Shown here in pieces: positions 7,005-15,145 of a stretch of 29,822 nt of DNA. Source of the DNA: DAOUEH01 sp034430515 (GTDB lineage Bacteria > Chloroflexota > Dehalococcoidia > Dehalococcoidales > RBG-16-60-22). The notes below the pieces were generated by a model. It was given only the letters and a program-made list of their open reading frames with translations. It ran no database searches and was not told where the DNA came from. The DNA is taken from contig DAOUEP010000028.1 of assembly GCA_034430515.1 (NCBI GenBank), forward strand, positions 1 through 29,822. Reading direction: 5' to 3'. Numbering within the stretch: the first letter of the stretch is position 1; every line of letters begins with the position of its first letter. Made by a program: the position numbers and the translations under genes.

Positions 7005-7120
7005 GGAAGAAATGCCGCATTATCACATTTTTTCCTCCTACCTAAGGCATGGGGGGAGCCGTTAAGGGGCATGACGGCTTCCCCCGCTGCTTTTGAGGGA
7101 GGTTTGCACACCTGCAGACC
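7005..7120 (+). ncRNA. Candidate structured leader RNA (three consecutive hairpins)
   Basis: Hairpin 1: GGAAGAAATG (7005-7014) pairs with CATTTTTTCC (7026-7035), with one G-U. Hairpin 2: GGGGGAGCCGT (7052-7062) pairs with ACGGCTTCCCCC (7074-7085), with one bulged T. Hairpin 3: GGTTTGCA (7101-7108) pairs with TGCAGACC (7113-7120), with one G-U. An alternative pairing ATGCC (7012-7016) with GGCAT (7046-7050) would break hairpin 1. A short T stretch (TTTT, 7091-7094) follows hairpin 2. No known riboswitch class is recognised. It occupies most of the roughly 300-base gap, and no ORF is supported there. Confidence 0.4.
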
Positions 7121-7132
7121 AGCCTTTATAAT
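7104..7132 (+). promoter_or_regulatory. Proximal promoter P2 of the activase gene
   Basis: TTGCAC (7104-7109) and TATAAT (7127-7132) with an ideal 17-base spacer, about 70 bases before the ATG. The -35 box lies inside hairpin 3 of the candidate leader. Confidence 0.65.
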
Positions 7133-7201
7133 AGAAAATAAGCCGCTTGGTCGTACACGCCGGAGCGCGGCCCGAAATTTCTGAGCGAGAGAGTTCTGCG
7201 C

Positions 7202-10200
7202 ATGAAACTGGGTATTGATATCGGCTCGGTGACGGCCAAGGCCGTGGTGCTGGACGAAAACGGGAACATCGTCGCCGCCAGGTACGTCCGCACCAGGGGC
7301 CAGCCCGTCGAGACGATTCTGGCCGTCCTCACGGAAGTCCTCCAGGAATACCCGCCGGCCAGGTTCACCGCCGCCGCCGCCACCGGCACCGGCGGGCAGC
7401 TGGTCGCCCAGATTCTGGGCATACCCTTCGTCAACGAGATTACCGCCCAGGCCGCCGGGACGACCCGCTTCCACCCCGAGGTCGAGACCATTTTGGAAAT
7501 CGGCGGCGAGGACTCCAAGCTCATCGTCCTCAAGCGCGAGGCGGAAGGCGCTCCGCCCAAGGTAGCCGATTTCTCCCTCAACGGCGTCTGCGCCGCCGGC
7601 ACCGGCTCGTTCCTGGACCAGCAGGCCTCGCGTATGGGCATCCCCATCGAGGAGTTCGGCGAGGTGGCCCTCAAGTCGGAAAGCCCGCCGCGCGTGGCCG
7701 GGCGCTGCTCGGTCTTCGCCAAGAGCGACATGATTCACCTGCAGCAGGTGGGCACGCCGGTGCACGACATCGTCGCCGGGCTGTGCTTCGCCATGATACG
7801 CAACTTCAAGGGGCAGGTCATCCGCGGGCGCGACCTGGGCCGGCCGGTCGCCTTCCAGGGCGGGGTGGCCGCCAATAAGGGCATCCGCCGCGCCGTTCTG
7901 GAGGTGCTGGAGCTGGAAGAAAGCGACCTGATTGTCCCCGAGCACTTCGCCGTGCTGGGGGCGGCCGGGGCGGCCCTGACCGCCGGCGACAGCCCACTAC
8001 CCGCCGATACCCTGAAAAGTATCGAAGATTATATCAAGAGCCGTGAGTATAAATTCGTCACGCTGGCGCCGCTGGCCGGCGACGACTACCCCATCGAGAC
8101 CGAGCCGGTCAAAATTACGTCGGATAAGCCCGTCGCGGCCTACGTGGGCGTGGACATCGGCTCCATCTCCACCAACGTCGTCGTCATCGATAAGGCAAAC
8201 AACGTGCTGGCCCGCCGCTACCTGATGACGGCCTCGCGCCCCATCGAGGCGGTCAAGAAGGGGCTGGCCGAAGTGGGCGAGGAGCTCAAGGGCAAGGTCA
8301 TCATCAAGGGGGCCGGCTCCACCGGCTCCGGCCGCTACATGACCGGCGAGTTCTTCGGCGCCGACGTCATCCGCAACGAGATTACCAGCCACGCCCGGGC
8401 GGCCGCCTTCGTCTGCCCGGAGGCGGACACGATATTTGAAATCGGCGGGCAGGACGCCAAGTACATCAGCCTGCAGAACGGCACCATCGTCGATTTCGCC
8501 ATGAACAAGGTCTGCGCCGCCGGCACCGGCTCTTTCCTGGAGGAGCAGGCCGAGAAGCTGGGCATCAACATCAAAGAGGAGTTCGGAAGCTTAGGTCTGG
8601 CGGCGAAAAAGCCGCTCGACCTGGGGGAGCGCTGCACCGTCTTCATGGAGTCGCAGCAGAACTACTGCAAGCAGCGCGGCGCCGCCAAGCCCGACCTGGT
8701 GGCCGGGCTGGCCTACTCGGTGGTGAAGAACTACCTGACCAAGGTGGTCGAAGACCGCAAAATCGGCGAGCACATCCTCTTCCAGGGCGGCACCGCCTTC
8801 AACCGCGCCGTCAAGGCCGCCTTCGAGGCCATCACCGGCAAGCCCGTTACCGTGCCCCCCCACCACGATATCCTGGGGGCCATCGGGGTGGCCATGCTGG
8901 CCAGAGAAGAGATGGAGCCCACCGGCCGGAAGACCCGCTTCCGCGGCTTTGATTTATCCCAAAGGGAGTACGAGCTATCGTCTTTTGAGTGTAAGAGCTG
9001 CTCCAATAGGTGCGAGATTCACAAGGTCGTCTTCGCGGATGAAAAGCCCCTCTACTACGGCTCGCGCTGCGGCAAGTGGGACTCTTCCGAGCAGAAGGAG
9101 AAGCGCCAGTCTTCCACCATCCCGCGCCTCTTCGCCGAGCGCGCCGAGCGCCTGCTCAATACCTACGGCAAGGACAAGCCCGATAATCCCAACGGCCAGA
9201 AGGTTGGCATCCCGCGTGTCCTCTTCTTCCACGAGCTTTACCCCCTCTGGAAGGCATTTTTCACCGAGCTCGGCTTCGAGGTCGTCCTCTCCGACCCCAC
9301 CAACCGCCACATCATCCGCCAGGGGGTGGAGAACATCGTCGAGGAGCCGTGCCTGCCCATCAAGCTGGCCCACGGCCACATGCTCAACCTGCTTGAAAAA
9401 GAACCGGACTACGTCTTCCTGCCCGTCCAGTGCACCATGGAAAAACTCTCCGGCGACTTCGACAAGTCGTGGAACTGCCCGCTGACCCAGAGCCTGCCCT
9501 ATATCTTGCTTAGCTCGACGCGCATCAAGGAGACCATCGAGTCGCTTACGGGCAAGGCGCCCAAGATATTGCGCCCCGTCATCCACTCCGACCGGGGCCG
9601 CCCCTGGCTGAAAAAAGTACTCCGAGAAACGGCCAAGGACGCCGGAATAACGTCGCGGGCGCGGATAGATAAGGCCGTCGAGACCGGGTTTGCCGCCCTG
9701 GACGAGTTCAACGCCTGGCAGCAGGCGCGCGGGCGTGAGATATTAGATAACTTAAAGCCCGACGAGAAGGCCATCGTCGTTATCGGGCGGGCCTACAACA
9801 CCTACGACGAGGCCATCACCCTCAACCTGCCGGAGAAGCTCCGCGACCTCAACGTGCTGGCCATCCCGCTGGACTTCCTGCCGCTGGCCTCGGTGGCCGG
9901 CGAGGTAAGCCAGTCCCACCCCAACATGTACTGGAAGGCCGGGCAGAAAATCCTCTGCGCCGGGCACATCGTCGCCCACGACCCGCGCCTCTTCGGGCTT
10001 TATGTTACGAACTTTGCCTGCGGTCCCGATTCTTACTTAGTAAAATTCTTCTCCAAGGAGACCGAGGGCAAGCCCTTCCTGACCATCGAAATCGACGAGC
10101 ACTCCGCCGACGCCGGCATCATCACCCGCTGCGAGGCCTTTATCGATACCATCCGCCACGCCGCCACCCGCGGCGTCAGCCAGCCCATCTCGCTAGTGCG

Positions 10201-11428
10201 CGTCTCCTCCAACCACACCGGCCAGCGCACCGTCTACGTGCCCTACATGATCGACCACGGCTACGTCATCTCCGCCGCCATGCGCGCCTCCGGCGTCTCC
10301 TCCGAGCCCCTGCCGGAGAGCGACGAAACGACGCTGGAAATCGGCCGCCGCTACACCACCGGCAAGGAGTGCTACCCCTCCATCATCACCAGCGGCGACA
10401 TCGTCAAGAAGACGATGACGCCCGACTTCGACCCCGAGCGCGCCGCCTTCTTCATGCCGGGGGCCAGCGGGCCCTGCCGCTTCGGGCAGTATAACCGCCT
10501 GCACCGCCTCATCCTCGACGAGCTGGGCCTCCAGGAGGTGCCCATCCTCGTCTTCGACCAGACCGGCGGCTACCACCAGGACATCGCCGCCCTGGGGGCG
10601 GGCTTCCGCCTGCACGCCTGGCGGGCCATCGCCATCCTGGACTCGATGCAGAAGCTGCTGCTGGAAAGGCGCCCCTACGAGGTCAACCCCGGCGCGACCG
10701 ACGCCGTCTATAAAGAATATCTGGACATCCTCATCCGGGAGACCGGCTCCTCCGGCGAGGCGCTCACGGACTTCTCCCGCCGCGCCCGCCAGGCCTTCGA
10801 TAATATCCGGCTGGATACCAGCGCGCCCAAACCGCGCGTCGGCATCGTGGGGGAAATCTTCGTCCGCTCCAATCCTTTCGCCAACGACGGCCTCGTCCGC
10901 AAGCTGGAGGCCCTGGGAGCCCAGTGCGGCATGCCGCCCATCGAGGAGTGGCTGGACTACACCGACCACCAGCGCAAGCGCCGCGGCCGCCTCCACCTGG
11001 AGGGAGGCTGGCGCGACTGGGCCAAGCAGAAGCTCACCGAGCTCGTCCAGGAGCGGGCCGCCGAGCCGCTGCGCCGCCAGTTCGACAGCGCCATAACGGC
11101 CTTCAAGAGGGAGCTGCCCACCCAGCAAATAATCGACCGGGGGCACGCCTACCTCACCCCCGCCGTGGAGGGCGAGGCTATCCTCAGCATGGGGAGAGTG
11201 GTGGAGTACGCCGAGCACGGCTTCGACGGCATCGTCAACATCATCCCCTTCGGCTGCATGCCGGGGACGATTGTCAGCCTGCTGCTGCACCAGTTCCGCC
11301 AGGACTACGGCCTGCCCGTCCTCAACGTAGTGGTGGAGGGCACCAAGGACCCCGGCGAGGCGATACGCTTCGAGGCGTTTATCCAGCAGGCGCGGGAGCA
11401 TCTGGTTAACAAGCGGCGGGCAAAATAA
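7202..11428 (+). CDS. Giant double CoA-substrate-specific enzyme activase (BcrA/BadF/HgdC type, DUF2229, HgdB-like)
   Basis: 1408 residues. Two ASKHA ATPase modules in tandem begin GIDIGSVTAKAVVLD (4-18) and GVDIGSISTNVVVIDK (about 317). Each keeps the cluster-binding cysteines of 2-hydroxyglutaryl-CoA dehydratase activase: Cys130 (GVCAAGTGSFL) and Cys169 (GRCSVF), then Cys438 and Cys478, with the family spacing of about 40. A SCSNRC pair follows (about 599-603), then a DUF2229-like region (GIPRVLFFHELYPLWKAFF onward) and an HgdB/BcrC-like C-terminal half with further cysteines (NFACGPDSYL, GKECYPS, PFGCMPG). HgdC relatives use ATP to push an electron onto acyl-CoA dehydratases or benzoyl-CoA reductase; these long fusions are widespread in anaerobes without an assigned substrate. 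No partner dehydratase gene is adjacent. The ATG at 7202 lacks a strong ribosome-binding site. Confidence 0.93.
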   Translation: MKLGIDIGSVTAKAVVLDENGNIVAARYVRTRGQPVETILAVLTEVLQEYPPARFTAAAATGTGGQLVAQILGIPFVNEITAQAAGTTRFHPEVETILEIGGEDSKLIVLKREAEGAPPKVADFSLNGVCAAGTGSFLDQQASRMGIPIEEFGEVALKSESPPRVAGRCSVFAKSDMIHLQQVGTPVHDIVAGLCFAMIRNFKGQVIRGRDLGRPVAFQGGVAANKGIRRAVLEVLELEESDLIVPEHFAVLGAAGAALTAGDSPLPADTLKSIEDYIKSREYKFVTLAPLAGDDYPIETEPVKITSDKPVAAYVGVDIGSISTNVVVIDKANNVLARRYLMTASRPIEAVKKGLAEVGEELKGKVIIKGAGSTGSGRYMTGEFFGADVIRNEITSHARAAAFVCPEADTIFEIGGQDAKYISLQNGTIVDFAMNKVCAAGTGSFLEEQAEKLGINIKEEFGSLGLAAKKPLDLGERCTVFMESQQNYCKQRGAAKPDLVAGLAYSVVKNYLTKVVEDRKIGEHILFQGGTAFNRAVKAAFEAITGKPVTVPPHHDILGAIGVAMLAREEMEPTGRKTRFRGFDLSQREYELSSFECKSCSNRCEIHKVVFADEKPLYYGSRCGKWDSSEQKEKRQSSTIPRLFAERAERLLNTYGKDKPDNPNGQKVGIPRVLFFHELYPLWKAFFTELGFEVVLSDPTNRHIIRQGVENIVEEPCLPIKLAHGHMLNLLEKEPDYVFLPVQCTMEKLSGDFDKSWNCPLTQSLPYILLSSTRIKETIESLTGKAPKILRPVIHSDRGRPWLKKVLRETAKDAGITSRARIDKAVETGFAALDEFNAWQQARGREILDNLKPDEKAIVVIGRAYNTYDEAITLNLPEKLRDLNVLAIPLDFLPLASVAGEVSQSHPNMYWKAGQKILCAGHIVAHDPRLFGLYVTNFACGPDSYLVKFFSKETEGKPFLTIEIDEHSADAGIITRCEAFIDTIRHAATRGVSQPISLVRVSSNHTGQRTVYVPYMIDHGYVISAAMRASGVSSEPLPESDETTLEIGRRYTTGKECYPSIITSGDIVKKTMTPDFDPERAAFFMPGASGPCRFGQYNRLHRLILDELGLQEVPILVFDQTGGYHQDIAALGAGFRLHAWRAIAILDSMQKLLLERRPYEVNPGATDAVYKEYLDILIRETGSSGEALTDFSRRARQAFDNIRLDTSAPKPRVGIVGEIFVRSNPFANDGLVRKLEALGAQCGMPPIEEWLDYTDHQRKRRGRLHLEGGWRDWAKQKLTELVQERAAEPLRRQFDSAITAFKRELPTQQIIDRGHAYLTPAVEGEAILSMGRVVEYAEHGFDGIVNIIPFGCMPGTIVSLLLHQFRQDYGLPVLNVVVEGTKDPGEAIRFEAFIQQAREHLVNKRRAK

Positions 11429-11430
11429 AA

Positions 11431-11450
11431 AAGGGGGCTTCCGCCCCCTT
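11431..11450. terminator. Bidirectional terminator
   Basis: AAGGGGGC (11431-11438), loop TTCC and GCCCCCTT (11443-11450), flanked by an A run on the left (11423-11432) and TTTA on the right. It lies between the stops of the convergent activase and glycosyltransferase genes and could serve both. Confidence 0.85.
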
Positions 11451-11472
11451 TAGACCTTACTGAAATTCTCCC

Positions 11473-12621
11473 CTATTCTATCGCCGACTCGCCGCCGTAG
11501 ACCCGTTCCTTCCAGGTGACCCCGGCCCCGAAGAGCCAGCGACCCATGGCGTAGAGCACCGTAACCAGAATAAAGATGATGCTCGGCGGGTAGAGGCAGG
11601 AGGAGACCGCCGGCGCCTTGAAACGGTTATCCACCAGCCAGCGCATCAGGAACGCCAGCGCGATTTGGATAACCACCACCCCCCGCCAGACGTAGGTGGC
11701 CTCGGGGAGGAAGAAACCCCGCACGAACCAGTAAAACGGCCCGATGTAGCAGAAGATGGCGAGGGCGATAAGCGCCACCAGCGCCAGCGGCATGATGGCC
11801 GTCACCGAATAAACGCAGCGCACCAGGCCGCGCCACATCGCCGCCGCCGTGGGGTACATGTCGCAGAAGACTACCGGGGACAGATCGATGGCCACGTGGC
11901 GTCCGCCGCGGCGGGCCATCTCGATGCCCATCCAGATATCCTCCAGGATGCGCGACTTGACCACCTCGTGCCCGCCGATGCGCCGGTACTCGTCGCCCCG
12001 GAAGAAGAGGAACTGGCCGATGGCCACCGAGGGCCGCGGCGTCTTGAGGCGGTGCAGCAGCCAGAGCGGCGCCCAGCTCATGATGATGAAATAGATTACC
12101 GGCACGCCTATCTTCTGCGGCAGCGACCGCACCAGCTGGCGTGGAAAACCGGAAAGCAGCGATGCTTTTTGCGCTATCGCCAGCTCCAGCACCCCGCGCA
12201 GCATTTCGGGGGCGTGGGTGGTATCGGCGTCCACAAAGAGGAACCACTCGCCGCGGGCGTGGCGCGAAAGCTGGTGGCAAGCGTGGGGCTTGCCGGCCCA
12301 GTCCTTGGGGAGGGGCTCGCCCCGGAAGAGCCGGATGCGGCTGTCCCGGGCCGCCAGGCCGGCGACGATGGCCGCCGTGGCGTCGGTGGAGTTATCGTCC
12401 AGCACCAGAATCTCGAAGTTGGGATAGTCCTGCCGCATCAGGGACTCCAGGCACGCCCCGATGTTCTTGGCCTCGTTGCGGGCCGGCACCATTACCGAAA
12501 TCAGCGGCGCCGGACGGGGCACCCTGGCGCCGGGGCGCGGCGTCTTGAGGTTACGCAGGTTGAGCCAGAGGTTGACCAGAAAGAGGCCCAGCAGCGCGAC
12601 GATGACTATCTGGTAGACCAA
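11473..12621 (-). CDS. Membrane-bound family 2 glycosyltransferase (HpnB/CrtQ-like)
   Basis: 382 residues. It has an N-terminal membrane anchor (2-21), a GT-A domain starting LISVMVPARNEAKNIGACL (40-58), LVLDDNSTDAT (72-82), the metal-binding DAD at 131-133 and a catalytic-region ED at 227-228 (SRILEDIW). About three C-terminal membrane helices (from 272) follow. This architecture matches GT2 enzymes acting on lipid or polyprenoid acceptors, such as the hopene-associated HpnB and carotenoid CrtQ groups; the sugar and acceptor cannot be told. The start is TTG at 12621, supported by AGAGAGGTGA just upstream. It lies 30 bases downstream of plsY on the same strand, which fits a lipid or envelope role in one operon. 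Confidence 0.88.
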   Translation of the reverse strand: MVYQIVIVALLGLFLVNLWLNLRNLKTPRPGARVPRPAPLISVMVPARNEAKNIGACLESLMRQDYPNFEILVLDDNSTDATAAIVAGLAARDSRIRLFRGEPLPKDWAGKPHACHQLSRHARGEWFLFVDADTTHAPEMLRGVLELAIAQKASLLSGFPRQLVRSLPQKIGVPVIYFIIMSWAPLWLLHRLKTPRPSVAIGQFLFFRGDEYRRIGGHEVVKSRILEDIWMGIEMARRGGRHVAIDLSPVVFCDMYPTAAAMWRGLVRCVYSVTAIMPLALVALIALAIFCYIGPFYWFVRGFFLPEATYVWRGVVVIQIALAFLMRWLVDNRFKAPAVSSCLYPPSIIFILVTVLYAMGRWLFGAGVTWKERVYGGESAIE

Positions 12622-12651
12622 ATCTTCACCTCTCTAGGCACTGGCAGAATT

Positions 12652-13269
12652 TCACCGCCCGATTGACTGTATCCACCGGTAAAGAAAGCCGCCCAGGCCC
12701 GGCGCGGTACGCAGGTCGGGGAAGTGTTTCACCACGAACAGGACGAGGATGGCCAGCATCAGCAGTATCTGCCAGCCTTCCGACCCGGTCAGGGCCAGGT
12801 AAACCAGCGTGCCGATGGAGCCGAAGATGGCCACCCAGGCGTTGGCCCGGATGAACATGGCGCTCAGTACCATGATGGCCGTAAAGACAAAGAGTATTTC
12901 CGGGCTGGGCAGGGCCATGAACACCCCGAAGGTAACCGCAATCGCCTTGCCGCCGCGCCATCTGAGGAACGGCGAAAAGGCGTGCCCCAGAATGGGGCAG
13001 ATGGCGATGACGGCCAGGGCCAGCCCGCCCTTATCGAAGACCAGGTGCGCCACCAGGACGAAGGGGATGCCCTTGGCGATATCCAGCAGCACCGCCGGCC
13101 AGCCCGCTTTGTGGCCACCGGCCCGGAAAACGTTGGCCGCGCCGGGATTGCCGTCGCCGTACTGGCGGATGTCCTTATGCAGTATCCAGCGACCGATGAT
13201 GAGGGAGAAGGGGACGGCCCCCAGGCAGAAGGCCCCCAGGGCCAGCAGTACTGTGGATAAAATTTCCAT
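12652..13269 (-). CDS. plsY: Glycerol-3-phosphate acyltransferase PlsY (paralog 1)
   Basis: 205 residues, normal for PlsY, a polytopic membrane enzyme that transfers an acyl group from acyl-phosphate to glycerol-3-phosphate. The three conserved loops are seen in order: GDGNPGAANVFR (38-49, usual form GSGNxGATNxxR), DIAKG (63-67) and GHAFSPFLRWRGGKA (95-109). The Thr-Asn of motif 1 is replaced by Ala-Asn, as in some divergent PlsY. The ATG at 13269 has AGGAG about 9 bases upstream. It has its own promoter (TTGACG-N17-TATCGT) with an inverted repeat over it, then runs into the glycosyltransferase gene. A second plsY lies at 19975-20607, and this one is the more divergent in motif 1. Confidence 0.93.
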   Translation of the reverse strand: MEILSTVLLALGAFCLGAVPFSLIIGRWILHKDIRQYGDGNPGAANVFRAGGHKAGWPAVLLDIAKGIPFVLVAHLVFDKGGLALAVIAICPILGHAFSPFLRWRGGKAIAVTFGVFMALPSPEILFVFTAIMVLSAMFIRANAWVAIFGSIGTLVYLALTGSEGWQILLMLAILVLFVVKHFPDLRTAPGLGGFLYRWIQSIGR

Positions 13270-13298
13270 TATCCAACTCTCCTAACCCGAGATACCTT

Positions 13299-13330
13299 GA
13301 ATATCTTGGTATACGATAAACCAAATATTC
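13299..13330. promoter_or_regulatory. Inverted-repeat operator over the plsY-1 promoter
   Basis: GAATATCTTGGT (13299-13310) and ACCAAATATTC (13320-13330) are inverted repeats, 11 bp matched with one extra C, separated by ATACGATAA. They bracket the -10 box, so a dimeric repressor bound here would block polymerase. Confidence 0.5.
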
Positions 13331-13341
13331 CGCCGCGTCAA
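13313..13341 (-). promoter_or_regulatory. plsY-1 promoter
   Basis: Minus strand TTGACG (13341-13336), a 17-base spacer and TATCGT (13318-13313). The -35 box overlaps the stop codon of the upstream membrane-protein gene. Confidence 0.6.
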
Positions 13342-13802
13342 GTCTTCCCGGCGACGCTGCCGGTGCTTTTCGGCAGGGCCTGACCCTTTATCCCCAGGAT
13401 GGCGGCGCCGACGAGCCCGAAAACTATGCCCGTCGCCCCCCCGAAGAGGATGACGTAGGTAAAGAACATCTCCAGGACGTGCACCGGCAGGGTTTCGATG
13501 GCCCCCTCCCCGCCGACGGCCACGGCCAGGCGGCCGATAACCTCCACGTACCAGAAGGAGAGGAAAATCATCCCGAAGAACGACGCCCCCAGCAGCACCA
13601 GAAAGTTCCTGGCCCGCCGCCAGCCGCGCGTCGCCATCAGGTAAATGACGGCGGTGGCCAAATATCCCAGGATATAGCCCAGCAGGTCGTTGAGGCCGAC
13701 GAAGATAACGGCGATGACCAGGGCCAGAAATACCCCCAGCAGGATGCGGTTTCCCGGCCACAGCCCGGCCAGCACGGTCATGATTTGGCGCAGTTTCTTC
13801 AA
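13338..13802 (-). CDS. Four-helix membrane protein, function unknown
   Basis: 154 residues with about four membrane segments (from 19: RILLGVFLALVIAVIFV; then LLGYILGYLATAVIYL; FLVLLGASFFGMIFLSFWYV; and MFFTYVILFGGATGIVFGL) and a short polar tail. No family is recognised. The start is TTG at 13802, chosen because a perfect GGAGGT (13811-13816) lies 8 bases upstream; there is no ATG nearby. It is first in the minus-strand set membrane protein - plsY - glycosyltransferase, although plsY also has an internal promoter overlapping this gene's stop codon. A role in the envelope is a guess from context. Confidence 0.75.
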   Translation of the reverse strand: MKKLRQIMTVLAGLWPGNRILLGVFLALVIAVIFVGLNDLLGYILGYLATAVIYLMATRGWRRARNFLVLLGASFFGMIFLSFWYVEVIGRLAVAVGGEGAIETLPVHVLEMFFTYVILFGGATGIVFGLVGAAILGIKGQALPKSTGSVAGKT

Positions 13803-13912
13803 AAAAGGTTACCTCCGGCAACTGCCATCACTTATCTTAATACCGGCGTAACCTTTTAGCAAGACGGCCTCCGGGGGCCGCCCGGCTACTGGCGGGACGA
13901 AGGGAAATGGAG

Positions 13913-13918
13913 TATAAT
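13913..13918 (+). promoter_or_regulatory. -10 box of lepB
   Basis: A perfect TATAAT 14 bases before the ATG at 13933. It overlaps a TTG that could otherwise be read as an upstream start, which argues for the ATG. No good -35 box is seen. Confidence 0.45.
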
Positions 13919-13932
13919 TGGACGGAAAACCA

Positions 13933-14520
13933 ATGGTAAAACCGCTCGTCCGCGAAATTTTTATAACCGTCGCCATCGCCCTGGCGCTCTTCCTGGTGGC
14001 GCGGTTGAGCATTCAGACCTACGAGGTCTACCAGACCAGCATGGAGCCCAACTTCTTCGAAGGCCAGCGCGTGCTGGTCAACAAGGCCGTCTACTGGTTC
14101 GGCGGGCCGCAGCGCGGCGACGTCATCATCCTCAAGGCGCCGGGCGGCACCGAAGAGGACTACATCAAGCGCGTCATCGGCCTGCCGGGCGATACCGTTG
14201 AGGTTCTCAGCGGCCAGCTCTACATCAACGATGTGGCCATCGAGGAGCCCTACGTGATAAACTCCTTCACCTATTCCGTGCAGAAATTCACCATCCCGGA
14301 GGGCAACTATTTCGTCCTGGGGGACAACCGCGACGTCTCCAACGACTCGCACAACGGCTGGCTGCTGCCGGAGGCAGACGTCATCGGCAAGGCCTGGCTG
14401 ATAACCTGGCCGCCGTCGGACTGGGGGACGGTGCCCGCCTACCACCTCGGCGACCAGCTAACCACCGTAGTCCAGCCTAATAATCTCCCCGGCTACGTAT
14501 TCTATCCGGTGGGGGCCTAA
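13933..14520 (+). CDS. lepB: Signal peptidase I
   Basis: Membrane-anchored serine protease that removes signal peptides from exported proteins. From ATG 13933 it is 195 residues. A single N-terminal membrane helix (8-24) precedes the catalytic Ser36 in YQTSMEPNF. Lys79 of the Ser/Lys dyad is in YIKRVIGLPGD, and the late motif GDNRDVSNDS is present. An in-frame TTG at 13918 would add five residues, but it lies inside the TATAAT box, so ATG is preferred; the leader would be only a few bases. pyrE follows after 2 bases, indicating translational coupling. Confidence 0.95.
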   Translation: MVKPLVREIFITVAIALALFLVARLSIQTYEVYQTSMEPNFFEGQRVLVNKAVYWFGGPQRGDVIILKAPGGTEEDYIKRVIGLPGDTVEVLSGQLYINDVAIEEPYVINSFTYSVQKFTIPEGNYFVLGDNRDVSNDSHNGWLLPEADVIGKAWLITWPPSDWGTVPAYHLGDQLTTVVQPNNLPGYVFYPVGA

Positions 14521-14522
14521 CC

Positions 14523-15104
14523 GTGACCGCCGGCGTGGCGCGCCTGTTCGAGGACTCCGGGGCGGTACTGCGGGGGCACTTCCGGCTGACCTCGGGGCGG
14601 CACTCGCCCGTCTACTGGGAAAAGGCCAAGGTCTTGCAGTACCCCGCCTACACGGAAAAGCTCTGCAAGATGATTGCCGGTCACTTCCGCCAGGCCAAAA
14701 TAGACCTGGTGGCCGGCCCCACCACCCCCGGCATCATCCTGGCCTACGAGACAGCCCGGCAGCTGGGGGTGCGCGCCATCTTCGCCGAGAAGGCCGATGG
14801 CGGCGGGCGCGAGTTCCGGCGCGGCTTCGTTATTCAGCCCGGCGAGCGCGTCCTCGTCGTCGACGACGTGCTTACCACCGGCGGCTCGGTGCGCGCCGTT
14901 ATCGCGGCCGTGCGTCAACTGGGCGGCGTGGTCGCCGGGGTGGGCGTGCTCGTCGACCGCACCGCAAGCAAGGTGGACTTCGGCGTGCCCTTGTACGCCT
15001 GCCACCGCGCTGACGAGGTAAGCTATCCGCCCGAGGAATGCCCCCTCTGCGCCGCGGGCGTCCCCCTGACAACGCCCGGCTCCAGCCAGCCGAAGACCGG
15101 GTAA
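14523..15104 (+). CDS. pyrE: Orotate phosphoribosyltransferase
   Basis: Cytoplasmic enzyme of pyrimidine synthesis that joins orotate and PRPP to form OMP. 193 residues from GTG at 14523. The PRPP-binding loop is VLVVDDVLTTGGSV (110-123). The N-terminal GHFRLTSGRHSPVYWEKA and the Lys in IFAEKADGGG fit OPRT. The C-terminus carries a CPLC pair (PPEECPLCAAG) that could bind metal; some OPRTs of this type have it. The gene begins 2 bases after the lepB stop. A PRPP-using salvage enzyme is the alternative, but the motif set favours PyrE. Confidence 0.9.
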   Translation: MTAGVARLFEDSGAVLRGHFRLTSGRHSPVYWEKAKVLQYPAYTEKLCKMIAGHFRQAKIDLVAGPTTPGIILAYETARQLGVRAIFAEKADGGGREFRRGFVIQPGERVLVVDDVLTTGGSVRAVIAAVRQLGGVVAGVGVLVDRTASKVDFGVPLYACHRADEVSYPPEECPLCAAGVPLTTPGSSQPKTG

Positions 15105-15145
15105 AGGGTCTGCCCTACAGCTACCTTCGATTAAGGAGGCCAGCT

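Noticed and set aside
6362..7945. Minus-strand open frame across the tRNA-Gln region and the activase start
   Set aside because: It crosses a tRNA gene and two coding regions on the opposite strand, and its translation has no recognisable domain.
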